A DNA stretch of 64,000 nt from JANLVJ01 sp031363945 (GCA_031363945.1 JANLVJ010000033.1:62001-126000); one strand, 5' to 3'; shown: positions 1-8,672, counted from the first letter of the stretch. Program-made: numbers and translations. Notes: generated by a model not told the origin, from the sequence alone.

Positions 1-140
1 TCTCTTACCTGGCTTTCAGATAACTCATCTGAATTTATGGTACTAAGATCACGGGAGTTCATATTTTGAGCAGCAACGCAGCTGGAGTTTAAAAAGCTCC
101 ACGTAAATATTAGAAACAAAAAAGTAAAGAGATATTTCAT
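1..140 (-). CDS. Polysaccharide export protein, N-terminal fragment (runs off left edge)
   Basis: The minus strand reads from an ATG at 138-140 through 46 codons to the window edge without a stop. The product starts with a hydrophobic signal peptide of about 24 residues ending VAA before Gln25, then a polar segment containing DLSTINSDELSESQVR. That Ser/Asn/Leu-rich start is what I recall from Bacteroidota Wza-like (SLBB) capsule export proteins. It lies 30 nt downstream of gmd on the same strand, so it is probably the next gene of a surface-polysaccharide operon. No export domain is inside the window, so the family call is inference; the reading frame and signal peptide are seen directly. Confidence 0.6.
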   Translation of the reverse strand, partial: MKYLFTFLFLIFTWSFLNSSCVAAQNMNSRDLSTINSDELSESQVR

Positions 141-170
141 TCTAGAAAAATGTCACAATTTAATTACAAA

Positions 171-1328
171 TTATTCAAAATAGTTCATGATAGTAAAACC
201 ACCATCAGCCAGATACTTATTCTTGCGCATAAGTTTGAGATCAGAATGAACCATATCTTTAACCAGATCCTGAACAGTAAATTTAGGTTTCCAATTAAGT
301 TTCGTGTTTGCCTTAGTAGGGTCACCAATTAATAGTTCAACTTCGGTAGGTCTGAAATAGCGAGGATCAACTTTTACAATAGTCGATCCAAGACTCAATT
401 TTTGTTTGTCAATTTTAAGTTCTGACAATCTGTCTTCTCTCAGATCAATAATCACTCCTTTTTCATCTACACCTTTTCCGCTAAATTCAACATCGATTCC
501 TAACTCTTCAAATGCCATTCTGATAAATTCCCTTACTTCTGTTGTAACACCGGTTGCTATTACAAAATCTTCAGCAATATCTTGCTGAAGCATGAGGTAC
601 ATCGCCTCAACGTAGTCTTTGGCATGCCCCCAGTCTCTTTTAGCGTCAAGGTTACCGAGATATAATGTGTCTTGAAGCCCTAGCGCAATTTTAGCTGCGG
701 CCCGTGTGATTTTGCGGGTAACAAAAGTTTCACCACGTACAGGACTTTCATGATTAAACAGTATTCCATTGCAAGCATACATATTATAAGCCTCTCTATA
801 ATTTACTGTCATCCAGTAAGCATATAGCTTCGCTACTCCATAGGGTGATCTAGGATAAAATGGAGTAGTTTCTGATTGTGGAACCTGTTGAACAAGTCCA
901 TATAGTTCAGATGTAGATGCCTGATAAATTCTTGTCTTCTCTGTAAGTTTTAAAAGTCTTACTGCCTCCAAAATTCTCAAGGTTCCAATACCATCAGCAT
1001 TCGCTGTGTATTCAGGTGTGTCAAAACTCACTTTAACATGGCTTTGAGCCGCAAGATTGTAAATCTCATCGGGTTGTACTTCCTGGATAATTCTGATCAG
1101 GTTGGTTGAGTCTGTCAGATCGCCAAAATGTAGCTTAAATTTAATTCCTTTATCATGTGGATCACTATACAGATGATCAATACGGTCGGTATTAAATAAG
1201 GAGCTTCTCCGTTTCAGGCCATGAACAAAATAACCTTTCTTTAATAATAATTCAGCAAGATATGCGCCATCTTGACCTGTGATTCCGGTAATTAATGCAA
1301 CTTTCAATTTGATATAATTATTAGTCAA
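171..1328 (-). CDS. gmd: GDP-mannose 4,6-dehydratase
   Basis: Converts GDP-D-mannose to GDP-4-keto-6-deoxy-D-mannose, the precursor of GDP-fucose and related deoxy sugars, in the cytoplasm. The 385-residue protein is a full-length extended SDR: Rossmann motif GITGQDG near residue 15, LAAQSHVKVSF, STSELYG, and catalytic YGVAK in PRSPYGVAK. The ATG at 1328 adds seven residues before the usual family start. A TTG at 1305-1307 would begin exactly at LKVALITG and is a credible alternative, since other genes here seem to use TTG. It follows rfbA by 27 nt and precedes the export gene fragment, which fits a polysaccharide operon read right to left. Confidence 0.96.
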   Translation of the reverse strand: MTNNYIKLKVALITGITGQDGAYLAELLLKKGYFVHGLKRRSSLFNTDRIDHLYSDPHDKGIKFKLHFGDLTDSTNLIRIIQEVQPDEIYNLAAQSHVKVSFDTPEYTANADGIGTLRILEAVRLLKLTEKTRIYQASTSELYGLVQQVPQSETTPFYPRSPYGVAKLYAYWMTVNYREAYNMYACNGILFNHESPVRGETFVTRKITRAAAKIALGLQDTLYLGNLDAKRDWGHAKDYVEAMYLMLQQDIAEDFVIATGVTTEVREFIRMAFEELGIDVEFSGKGVDEKGVIIDLREDRLSELKIDKQKLSLGSTIVKVDPRYFRPTEVELLIGDPTKANTKLNWKPKFTVQDLVKDMVHSDLKLMRKNKYLADGGFTIMNYFE

Positions 1329-1355
1329 ACAAATATTTAATTAGACATCATTAGT

Positions 1356-2231
1356 TTATTTATTAATTTCCTCAGCTGCTATCTGTAGCAGATACTGCCC
1401 ATAACCACTTTTTTTCAATGGTTCAGCAATCTTTTTTAACTGGATTACGTCAATAAATCTCATTCTGTAAGCTAATTCTTCAATACACCCAATTTTCTGG
1501 CCTTGCCGCTCCTCGATGACCTGAACAAATTGTCCTGCCTGCATTAATGAGGTAAAAGTACCAGTATCCAGCCAGGCAGTGCCTCTGCTTAAAATTCCAA
1601 CCTTCAATCGACCTTGTTGCAAATACGCTTTATTTACGTCGGTAATTTCATATTCACCCCGATGTGACATTTTTATGTTTTTTGCTATTTCAACGACTGA
1701 ATTATCATAAAAATATAACCCAGGGACTGCGTAACTTGATTTTGGGGCGTTAGGTTTCTCTTCAATTGAAATTGCTTTCAGCTCTTTGTTAAATTCGATT
1801 ACGCCATATCTTTCAGGATCAGAAACATGATAGGCAAATACAACCCCTCCTTCCGGATTTGAACATTCCTGAAGTAGTTTTGCAAGACCATCACCATGAA
1901 AAATATTATCGCCTAAAATGAGAGCAACGTTGTCTTTACCTATAAATTCCTCTCCCAAGACAAATGCTTGTGCCAGCCCGTTTGGTTGTTCCTGTACGAC
2001 ATATGAAAATTTACACCCGAGTTGAGCCCCATTGCCAAGAAGACGCTCAAAATTTGGTAAATCATGTGGAGTTGATATGATTAGAATTTCATTGATACCT
2101 GCCATCATAAGGGTTGACAAAGGGTAGTAGATCATCGGTTTGTCATAGACAGGCATCATTTGCTTGCTCATTGCAAGTGTCAGAGGATGAAGCCTGGTGC
2201 CAGATCCTCCGGCTAAAATAATTCCTTTCAT
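1356..2231 (-). CDS. rfbA: Glucose-1-phosphate thymidylyltransferase
   Basis: Makes dTDP-glucose from glucose-1-phosphate and dTTP, the first step to dTDP-rhamnose and related surface sugars. Seen: nucleotide-binding GGSGTRLHP at the N-terminus, EEKPNAPKS in the middle and DTGTFTSLMQA near the C-terminus, with the full RmlA length of about 291 residues. I chose the ATG at 2229-2231 (product begins MKGIILAGG) over the in-frame ATG at 2246. The family starts there, and a TAnnTTTG element at 2244-2251 would place transcription initiation downstream of the longer start. It is the first gene of the minus-strand operon continuing into gmd. No rfbB, C or D is in the window. Confidence 0.96.
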   Translation of the reverse strand: MKGIILAGGSGTRLHPLTLAMSKQMMPVYDKPMIYYPLSTLMMAGINEILIISTPHDLPNFERLLGNGAQLGCKFSYVVQEQPNGLAQAFVLGEEFIGKDNVALILGDNIFHGDGLAKLLQECSNPEGGVVFAYHVSDPERYGVIEFNKELKAISIEEKPNAPKSSYAVPGLYFYDNSVVEIAKNIKMSHRGEYEITDVNKAYLQQGRLKVGILSRGTAWLDTGTFTSLMQAGQFVQVIEERQGQKIGCIEELAYRMRFIDVIQLKKIAEPLKKSGYGQYLLQIAAEEINK

Positions 2232-2243
2232 TTTCGGGATGGT

Positions 2244-2251
2244 CAAATTTA
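2244..2251 (-). promoter_or_regulatory. Candidate -7 promoter element for rfbA-gmd
   Basis: The minus strand reads TAAATTTG, matching the Bacteroidota -7 consensus TAnnTTTG, 12 nt upstream of the chosen rfbA ATG. No clear TTTG lies 19-20 nt further upstream, so only the -7 half is supported. Confidence 0.35.
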
Positions 2252-2393
2252 TAATAACTGTTAATTCGGAAGTTGCGAATTTAGACTTTCAGATGTAAGA
2301 AGAGTATTGCAAATCGTAAACTTATTGTGGTTTTGGCAATCAATATTCAAACTTAATCAATGCCTGCCTGTTTAAGCATTAAAGATAAAATAA

Positions 2394-2675
2394 ATGAAAG
2401 CTACGTGGAATAACCAGGTTATAGCAGAAAGTGATAAAACAATTGTTGTTGAGAATAACCATTACTTTCCTTCAGAATCATTGAAGAAAGAGTTGTTCAA
2501 GCCGTCTTCAACGCATTCATCTTGCCCATGGAAAGGTTCTGCCTCATACTATTCTATTTCAGTTGACGGTAAGACGAATACAGATGCAGCATGGTTCTAT
2601 CCAGAACCAAAGGATGCCGCCAAGCAGATAAAAGGATATGTTGCTTTTTGGAAAGGGGTTAAAGTAGAGGCCTGA
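2394..2675 (+). CDS. DUF427 domain protein
   Basis: A 93-residue protein covering the whole DUF427 fold. Recognisable segments are the KATWNN start, the NHYFP motif near residue 22, the SSCPWKG motif near residue 43, the SYYSI strand and the C-terminal VAFWKGVKVE. The family is small, cytoplasmic and has no settled biochemical role. It stands alone between two minus-strand genes with its own upstream region (2247-2393), so it is probably monocistronic. Length and ends match the family; function is unknown. Confidence 0.88.
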   Translation: MKATWNNQVIAESDKTIVVENNHYFPSESLKKELFKPSSTHSSCPWKGSASYYSISVDGKTNTDAAWFYPEPKDAAKQIKGYVAFWKGVKVEA

Positions 2676-2740
2676 TAATGTTATAGGCTATTACAAATAT
2701 AAGCAAGCTATTGCTAAAGAAAATTAGTAAAAGTAGCAGC

Positions 2741-4117
2741 TTAATTTACCTCATAAGCCCCAATAGTTGGTGGGGCCTTTCTGGCAACCCCATCAAAGTC
2801 TTTAGCAAGTATTCCAAAATCAGGATCATTCACCAGGCTTACTCCTTTTGATGTTGCTGGGCTTTTAGTGCTTTGCAGGTGTAAATCATTTTCAGATGGC
2901 AATCTAAACAAGGGGTCGGCATTATAGGTGTTAAGTGGGTACGAGGTACCCATATTTGACGAAAGCAGATTCCCTCTCAGGGTTACCTTTCGGGCACCAC
3001 TTATAAAGAGCTCATCGGTAAGGGTTCCATAAATAATATTATTCAGAAACAGGATAGAATCTGCTGACCCCGACAGTATCAATGAAACTGAAGGAACAGT
3101 ATGTAAGTATAATTGGTTAGAGTTATAGAAGGTATTTTGTTTAGCCTGAACATAAGAATCACCTGTCACCTCAAGCAAACTGTTCTGGCAATATGAAACT
3201 ACATTATTAAGAAGTTTAACTGCAGTATTCTGGCAATAGATGCCGTCAACACTCATATTATCTATTTGCGTATTGCTTATAGTAGCTTGCAGACTTATGG
3301 TAGGCTGAGCAGATAAAATTGCAATTCCTGTCTCGGCATTCATAATCTGGGAGTAATTAATAAGGTTTGTATTACCGTCGGGCTCGATTAAGATTCCCCG
3401 CCATTGACCTGTCACAGAATTATAGATACTTTCTAACCGGTCTGAATTGAATATGACCGGAAATTTGACCTCACCATTTACAATGAGGCTACCGTTGATA
3501 TTTAGCCCTGTTAAGCCATGAAAATAGATTCGGCTTCCAGCATCAATTCTAAGTGTTGCCCCATTTGCCACCGTGAGCGTATGGTTAATGACATATGGGT
3601 AAATAGCATTCCAATGGGTATCGCTACTAATAAGAGTATCATTTATAAAGCGAACATTTTGTCCATAGCTTTTTAAGGCTATTCCCTGATTATTCCCATT
3701 GGTAGTGATCAAAATTGAATCTTGTTCAATAAAAGGCGTTATCAGCTCATTAGCAGGTATTTGCACCTTAATATAGAGCGTTATTGAATCTCCTCCTGAG
3801 AGTTTTAGATTCCTTGCCAGGGGCCCTGGTTTACCGCCAGCGCTAAAGCTGTAAAACGAATTTCCAGCAAGATTTCCTTTGAGCCTTATTGATGAAATTT
3901 CGACTGCCTCCTGATTATCGTTATGCAGACTGACAGTTCTGAGTGTAGAATTAATACGCGTAAATACAGTATCAAAAGAGATTTGCGGGCTTGAAATTCT
4001 CAATTTAAGCCCATGGTCTGATGACAGTATATTTACTTTCCGGCATGAAAAAATAAGGATGAACAATACGGGCAATAAAAGTTGGAAAAAGGTGACCTTG
4101 CTATATTTAAATGGCAT
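2741..4117 (-). CDS. Exported lipoprotein with right-handed beta-helix repeats
   Basis: A 458-residue protein with a hydrophobic N-terminus and lipobox-like IFSC ending at Cys25, so probably a lipoprotein. From about residue 145 the sequence is a series of short strands with regularly spaced Asn and Gly (for example GTLTDELFISGARKVTLRG), typical of a parallel beta-helix. The first 130 residues look like a beta-sandwich. The C-terminus has the LHLQSTKSPATSKG and IGAYE motifs common to Bacteroidota 'choice-of-anchor' helix proteins. No catalytic residues are evident; it may be structural or polysaccharide-binding. It lies 42 nt downstream of comF on the same strand and may be cotranscribed with it. 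Confidence 0.72.
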   Translation of the reverse strand: MPFKYSKVTFFQLLLPVLFILIFSCRKVNILSSDHGLKLRISSPQISFDTVFTRINSTLRTVSLHNDNQEAVEISSIRLKGNLAGNSFYSFSAGGKPGPLARNLKLSGGDSITLYIKVQIPANELITPFIEQDSILITTNGNNQGIALKSYGQNVRFINDTLISSDTHWNAIYPYVINHTLTVANGATLRIDAGSRIYFHGLTGLNINGSLIVNGEVKFPVIFNSDRLESIYNSVTGQWRGILIEPDGNTNLINYSQIMNAETGIAILSAQPTISLQATISNTQIDNMSVDGIYCQNTAVKLLNNVVSYCQNSLLEVTGDSYVQAKQNTFYNSNQLYLHTVPSVSLILSGSADSILFLNNIIYGTLTDELFISGARKVTLRGNLLSSNMGTSYPLNTYNADPLFRLPSENDLHLQSTKSPATSKGVSLVNDPDFGILAKDFDGVARKAPPTIGAYEVN

Positions 4118-4159
4118 AATTCAGTAGCGGTGTAATTCTTTCTTCACTATAAAGGTATA

Positions 4160-4879
4160 TTATAATTCACTTTTAGCATAAGCAATCGATAAGAGGCTCA
4201 CGTTGAAGTTTTTCGATAAGAACAAATTTGCGCAAGTCTCCAGGGTTGCACCGCTTGTTATGACATCATCTACCAGTAATAGGTGTGGGATTATTCCTGA
4301 CTTACAAGCTGGAACATAAGTGATTTCAAAAACACCCTTCAACATATTAAAACGATCTTTTCTTGATTTAAATGTTTGGCTTTCGCCTTGTTTTACGCGT
4401 ATTAACACATTATTTAACAGGGGTATGCCCATTGTTTCAGCCAGTCCGGCGGCAAATAACTCACTTTGGTTATAGCCTCTCTTTTTAAGTTTAACCGGAT
4501 GAAGTGGTATTGGAATAATGAAATCACAGGTACTAAACGAACTTGTTTTTAACTGATTGCCATACATACGTCCAAGAAATACAGCTGCATTTTTATTTCG
4601 TTGATATTTTACCTGGTGTAATAGGTTTTGCACTTTACTGTTTTTATTAAAATAAAAACAGGCAGCCGCAGCTTCAATTTTGTCAAGCCCCCAGAATTGT
4701 CTTGCCAGTGCATTATCATCATATTGGTGAAAATTGGTATATGGCAGGCTCAAAAGGCAGTGCAGACAAACCGAATCTTCTTCATACAATAATGGTTTGT
4801 TGCAACTGGCACAGGCCGGGGGGAAAAATAAATGAACCAGGCTATTACCTAACTCATAAAGATAGTTTGTCAGTGACAC
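4160..4879 (-). CDS. comF: ComF-family phosphoribosyltransferase-like protein
   Basis: A 239-residue ComF/GntX-type protein. It has an N-terminal zinc-ribbon pattern CASC...CLHC (about residues 23-41), then FIIPIPLHPVKLKKRGYNQSE and a PRPP-binding loop LLLVDDVITSGAT (about residues 203-215). Family members take part in DNA uptake and transformation in naturally competent bacteria, but the Bacteroidota role is not established. It starts 5 nt after rlmN ends on the minus strand, so the two are almost certainly cotranscribed. Confidence 0.92.
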   Translation of the reverse strand: MSLTNYLYELGNSLVHLFFPPACASCNKPLLYEEDSVCLHCLLSLPYTNFHQYDDNALARQFWGLDKIEAAAACFYFNKNSKVQNLLHQVKYQRNKNAAVFLGRMYGNQLKTSSFSTCDFIIPIPLHPVKLKKRGYNQSELFAAGLAETMGIPLLNNVLIRVKQGESQTFKSRKDRFNMLKGVFEITYVPACKSGIIPHLLLVDDVITSGATLETCANLFLSKNFNVSLLSIAYAKSEL

Positions 4880-4884
4880 GACAA

Positions 4885-5946
4885 TTATGCTGTAGTTTGT
4901 TTAATTGCAAGCTGCCCACAGGCGGCATCAATATCTTTACCCCTGCTTCTGCGGATATTGGTGATAATGCCCCGCTTACGCAAAAATTCAGCGAACTGAT
5001 TTACTTTTTCTTCGCGTGCATTGCGATAATCTGCATTTTCAATCGGATTATATTCTATTAGATTTACTTTGCAAGGTACATGACGACAAAATTCAGCTAA
5101 TTCTGCTGCATCACTTAACTCATCATTAAATTTATCAAAAACGATATATTCAAATGTTATAGGGTTCTTTGTTTTGGAATAAAAATACTTTAAGGCTTCC
5201 TGAAGAGCCAGTAATGAATTCTGCTCATTTATCGGCATGATCTCATTACGCTTGGTATCGTTAGCTGCATGCAGCGAAAGTGCAAGATTAAAACGTACTT
5301 CTTCATCACCCAGACGCATGATCATTTTAGCTATTCCAGCTGTAGAGACGGTTATGCGTTTAGCCGCAAAATGTAATCCTTCTTCAGAGGTGATATAGTG
5401 TATGGCCTTCATCACATTGGCGTAATTAAGCAAGGGTTCACCCATACCCATAAAGACAATATTGCTCAGGGGTATATTGTAATTGTCGCGTGCCTGCTTG
5501 TCGATCAGCACTACCTGATCAACTATTTCATCGGCATTGAGATTTCTCATGCGTTCCATATAACCGGTTGCACAAAATTTACAGCTAAGGCTACAGCCAA
5601 CCTGTGATGAAACACAAGCTGTCATTCGCTCAGAAGTAGGAATAAGTACACCTTCTATTAAATTACCATCGGCCAGAATGAACGTATTTTTAATGGTTCG
5701 GTCATCAGACTTTTGCTGCTGCCCCTGTTTTAGGTACCTGATTTCAAATTTTTCTTTTAGTTTTTCACGCAGTGAAAAAGAAAGATTGGTCATCTCATCA
5801 AAATTCCGGGCTGATTTTTTCCAAAGCCATTCATAGATCTGCTTGCCACGGAAAGCCGGTTCAGCCATTGCTTTTAGCTCTTCGATTAGCTTTCCCTGAT
5901 CGAGTTGCCTGATGTCTTTTAATTTTTCAGCGCTTTTTAGTATCAT
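4885..5946 (-). CDS. rlmN: 23S rRNA (adenine2503-C2) / tRNA (adenine37-C2) methyltransferase RlmN
   Basis: Radical-SAM enzyme methylating C2 of A2503 in 23S rRNA and A37 in some tRNAs. Numbered from the chosen start, the 4Fe-4S cysteines are C118, C122 and C125 (CSLSCKFC). C111 (ACVSSQVGC) and C343 (DAACGQLA) correspond to the cysteines that carry out methyl transfer in E. coli RlmN. I placed the start at the ATG at 5944-5946 (353 residues, begins MILKSAEK) rather than the in-frame ATG at 6015. The extra 23 residues do not resemble the family, and a TAnnTTTG promoter element at 5999-6006 falls inside that extension. It is the first gene of rlmN-comF. Confidence 0.95.
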   Translation of the reverse strand: MILKSAEKLKDIRQLDQGKLIEELKAMAEPAFRGKQIYEWLWKKSARNFDEMTNLSFSLREKLKEKFEIRYLKQGQQQKSDDRTIKNTFILADGNLIEGVLIPTSERMTACVSSQVGCSLSCKFCATGYMERMRNLNADEIVDQVVLIDKQARDNYNIPLSNIVFMGMGEPLLNYANVMKAIHYITSEEGLHFAAKRITVSTAGIAKMIMRLGDEEVRFNLALSLHAANDTKRNEIMPINEQNSLLALQEALKYFYSKTKNPITFEYIVFDKFNDELSDAAELAEFCRHVPCKVNLIEYNPIENADYRNAREEKVNQFAEFLRKRGIITNIRRSRGKDIDAACGQLAIKQTTA

Positions 5947-5998
5947 CGTAAGATCATTGCAGCTTAAGGGATAACATAAACTCAAACGTGGTATATTG

Positions 5999-6006
5999 CA
6001 AAAGTA
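5999..6006 (-). promoter_or_regulatory. Candidate -7 promoter element for rlmN
   Basis: The minus strand reads TACTTTTG, a match to TAnnTTTG, 52 nt upstream of the chosen rlmN start. No TTTG lies at the expected -33 spacing. Confidence 0.3.
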
Positions 6007-6036
6007 CGAAATCATACGCTTACCTACTGAATTACT

Positions 6037-7308
6037 GTGAGAAAGCTCTCTGCTAATTACCTATTTACACTAGATGACGAACCAATAAAAGAAGGTGTTG
6101 TAATTTTAGATGAACAGGGTATTGTACTGGAAGTACTGAAAGACAGAACCTGTGTAGCAGACATAGAATTTTTTGATGGTATTCTGTGCCCAGGTCTTAT
6201 TAATTCCCACGGACATCTTGAACTCTCACATCTTAAGGGAAAGATCGAACGTCATACCGGGCTGGTTGACTTTATTCTGGGAGTACAGAAATTTAGAAAT
6301 GCAGATCCTGAAGAAATCCAGCATGCATTTCACGAAGCTGAAGATCATTTATTTGATCAGGGAATTGTCGGTATGGGAGATATATCAAATACTGACAGTA
6401 CTTTTGGCTTAAAGGCGAAGGGCCGTATCAGGTATCATACATTTTTTGAGTGTTTTGGCTTTAATTCGTCAAATTCAAGTAAAATTCTTTCAGCTGCCCA
6501 GCTGTTAAAAGAGCAGCTTTTAAACGAACAGCTTTTGAAACAAGAAACCTCAAATTGGCTTTCTGATGCAATACTGACTTCATTTTCTACCCAGTCAAAT
6601 AAGGGTAACAAAAATCAACCGGAGGTCTCTGCTAGTGCCCGTCAACTCAGCCAGGGTAGCATAAATCCGCATGCACCGTATTCAGTATCTGAAGCTTTAT
6701 TCAGGGCGATCTCATTAAGTGAGCCGGGTATTATTAGTATTCATAATCAGGAATGTGAGGCTGAAAATGAATTTTACCAACAGGGAACAGGAGATTTTCA
6801 ACGACTCTACAAAACATTCGGAATTGATATTTCAGCTTTCAAACCACCCGGAAAAAATTCATTACCTGCTTATGCTGAATGGTTAGGGCATCAGCGAAAA
6901 CTGCTTGTTCACAATACGTTTACCTCAGCAACTGATCTTGCCGCCATCAGTAAGGGTGATAACTATGCTTTTTGCCTTTGTCCTGCAGCAAATCTTTTTA
7001 TTGAAAACAGACTCCCAGATGTTCTCTTATTAAAAGAAAGCGGCTGGCCGATTTTAATTGGCACTGATAGTCTTGCTTCAAATGACAGATTAGATTTATT
7101 GCATGAGATGTATCTGATACAACATGCATTTCCTAAAATATCACTCAAAACGCTATTAACCTGGGGGTGTAAAAATGCTGCAGAATTTTTTGGGTGGACT
7201 GATCTGGGAACCATAAGCCCGGGTAAAAAACCTGGAATAGTTCAAATAATAAATTTAGGTGAAGATTTCATGTTAAAACCTGAGTCAAAATCTAAACGAC
7301 TAGTTTAA
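6037..7308 (+). CDS. Amidohydrolase-superfamily metal-dependent hydrolase (deaminase-like)
   Basis: A 423-residue amidohydrolase in the cytosine/SAH deaminase-like branch. Metal and active-site motifs are in order: HGHLELSH near residue 59 (HxH), PHAPYS near residue 211, IHNQE near residue 238, LVHNTF near residue 290 and IGTDSLASN near residue 341. The start is a GTG at 6037. The substrate cannot be read from sequence; aminofutalosine or another purine-like compound is possible but unproven. Odd feature: between about residues 148 and 205 a low-complexity insertion contains three 5-residue repeats of QLL(K/N)E type. It diverges from rlmN, about 90 nt between starts. Confidence 0.85.
   Translation: MRKLSANYLFTLDDEPIKEGVVILDEQGIVLEVLKDRTCVADIEFFDGILCPGLINSHGHLELSHLKGKIERHTGLVDFILGVQKFRNADPEEIQHAFHEAEDHLFDQGIVGMGDISNTDSTFGLKAKGRIRYHTFFECFGFNSSNSSKILSAAQLLKEQLLNEQLLKQETSNWLSDAILTSFSTQSNKGNKNQPEVSASARQLSQGSINPHAPYSVSEALFRAISLSEPGIISIHNQECEAENEFYQQGTGDFQRLYKTFGIDISAFKPPGKNSLPAYAEWLGHQRKLLVHNTFTSATDLAAISKGDNYAFCLCPAANLFIENRLPDVLLLKESGWPILIGTDSLASNDRLDLLHEMYLIQHAFPKISLKTLLTWGCKNAAEFFGWTDLGTISPGKKPGIVQIINLGEDFMLKPESKSKRLV
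6499..6543 (+). repeat. In-frame 15-nt tandem repeat (3 copies)
   Basis: Three consecutive imperfect 15-nt units encode QLLKE, QLLNE and QLLKQ inside the amidohydrolase (residues 155-169). They sit in a non-conserved insertion upstream of the PHAPYS metal motif. Confidence 0.8.
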
Positions 7309-7357
7309 CTGCCAGGCTTTAGGCTGAGCTAAAAGCCAAACTTACGATACCCGATAA

Positions 7358-8314
7358 ATGAACCGCATCACGCAACTTTTTAAGATCCAATACCCTATTA
7401 TACAGGCTGGCATGGTTTGGTGCAGCGGTTATAAACTGGCTGCTGCTGTCAGCAATGCTGGTGGTCTGGGGTTATTGGGTGCTGGCTCTATGAGTGCTGA
7501 ATTACTTCGTGAACATATTCAACAGTGCAGATTGGCAACAAATAAGCCTTTTGGTGTCAATGTGCCAATCATGTATGCCAGGGCCGATGAAATCATACAA
7601 GTAATTATAGAAGAAAAGGTTGCTATTGTATTTACATCTGCTGGCAATCCGGCAAAATATACTGGCTTGCTCAAAGACCATGGGATAACGGTGGTACATG
7701 TAGTACCCGGGGTAAAGTTTGCCTTAAAGGCCCAAACTGCAGGTGTTGATGCCATTGTTGCTGAAGGCTTTGAGGCGGGCGGGCATAATGGCCGGGAAGA
7801 AACAACTACCCTTTGTTTAATACCAGCAGTAAAAGACCAAATTCAAATTCCACTTATTGCTGCCGGGGGTATAGGTGATGGCAGAGGCATGCTGTCTGTG
7901 ATTGCACTTGGAGCTGAAGGGGTGCAGATTGGTTCAAGGTTTGTTGCCTCAATTGAAAGTTCTGCCCATCAGCACTTTAAAGAGCTTCTTTTACATCTCA
8001 AAGAAGGTGATACCATGCTTTCCTTAAAAAAACTTGCTCCTGTGAGATTGGTGAAGAATAAGTTTTTTCAGTCAGTTCAACTGGCTGAAGCGAGTGGTGC
8101 ATCAGCAGAAGAACTATTAATACTGCTCTCAAGGGGTCGTGCAAAAAGAGGAATGTTCGAAGGTGACCTTGAAGAAGGTGAACTTGAAATAGGGCAAATA
8201 GCAGTTTTGATACAGGAGATTTTGCCTGCAGCTGAGATTCTTGGTAGAATCTGGAATGAGTTTCTCTTTGCCAAAACACAACTCGCATCTTGGTCAATAA
8301 GCAATGAAACCTGA
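7358..8314 (+). CDS. Nitronate monooxygenase / NAD(P)H-dependent flavin oxidoreductase family
   Basis: A 318-residue FMN-binding TIM barrel of the 2-nitropropane-dioxygenase/FabK family. Seen: QAGMVWCSGYKLAAAVSNAGGLG at the N-terminus (given in part), AEGFEAGGHNG near residue 137 (flavin phosphate/active-site loop), AAGGIGDGRG near residue 168 and GAEGVQIGSRF near residue 187. The family includes nitronate detoxification enzymes, quinone reductases and FabK-type enoyl reductases; no feature here decides between them. It is 49 nt downstream of the amidohydrolase and may be cotranscribed with it. Confidence 0.88.
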   Translation: MNRITQLFKIQYPIIQAGMVWCSGYKLAAAVSNAGGLGLLGAGSMSAELLREHIQQCRLATNKPFGVNVPIMYARADEIIQVIIEEKVAIVFTSAGNPAKYTGLLKDHGITVVHVVPGVKFALKAQTAGVDAIVAEGFEAGGHNGREETTTLCLIPAVKDQIQIPLIAAGGIGDGRGMLSVIALGAEGVQIGSRFVASIESSAHQHFKELLLHLKEGDTMLSLKKLAPVRLVKNKFFQSVQLAEASGASAEELLILLSRGRAKRGMFEGDLEEGELEIGQIAVLIQEILPAAEILGRIWNEFLFAKTQLASWSISNET

Positions 8315-8351
8315 TAGCCGGCGGTAGTCAGTAATCAAAGCTCAATAAAAG

Positions 8352-8382
8352 TTTGCCTTCCTCTCATTCATGATTACCTTTG
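8352..8382 (+). promoter_or_regulatory. Bacteroidota-type promoter for the acylphosphatase gene
   Basis: TTTG at 8352-8355, a 19-nt spacer, then TACCTTTG at 8375-8382: a full match in sequence and spacing to the -33 TTTG / -7 TAnnTTTG promoter. Initiation would fall near 8387-8389, about 15 nt before the ATG at 8403. The in-frame ATG at 8370 would not be transcribed from it. Confidence 0.65.
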
Positions 8383-8402
8383 GCCTATATTTAATACGAG
8401 TC

Positions 8403-8672
8403 ATGAAATATCTTCATATTAAAATTAAAGGCAGGGTACAAGGGGTAGATTTTAAGGCTTCAACAAAGGCCGTCGCAGACCAGTTGAAAATTCGGGGCAC
8501 GATTCATAATGAGAAAGATGGCACAATTTCAGTTGAGGCTGAGGGCGATGACCAGATGATGGAGCAATTTCTTGAATGGTGCCAGGAAGGGCCTGAATAT
8601 GCTATTGTTGAATCAATAGAAGTCGATGAAGCAGAAAAGAAGGCGTATAAAAACTTTGAAGTCATCAGGTAA
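8403..8672 (+). CDS. acyP: Acylphosphatase with altered active-site loop
   Basis: An 89-residue protein with the acylphosphatase ferredoxin-like fold, which hydrolyses carboxyl-phosphate bonds such as acetyl phosphate. The loop GRVQGV is present, and the catalytic Asn is probably in GTIHNEKDG. The next residues read DFK where the family usually has (G/F)FR, so the phosphate-binding Arg is replaced by Lys. Catalysis may be weakened or changed. I chose the ATG at 8403 (product begins MKYLHIK) over the one at 8370. The family starts there, and a well-formed promoter (8352-8382) overlaps the longer start. It has its own transcription signal. Confidence 0.86.
   Translation: MKYLHIKIKGRVQGVDFKASTKAVADQLKIRGTIHNEKDGTISVEAEGDDQMMEQFLEWCQEGPEYAIVESIEVDEAEKKAYKNFEVIR

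Noticed and set aside
4702..5061. 119-codon plus-strand frame
   Set aside because: Antisense to comF and rlmN, both well supported.
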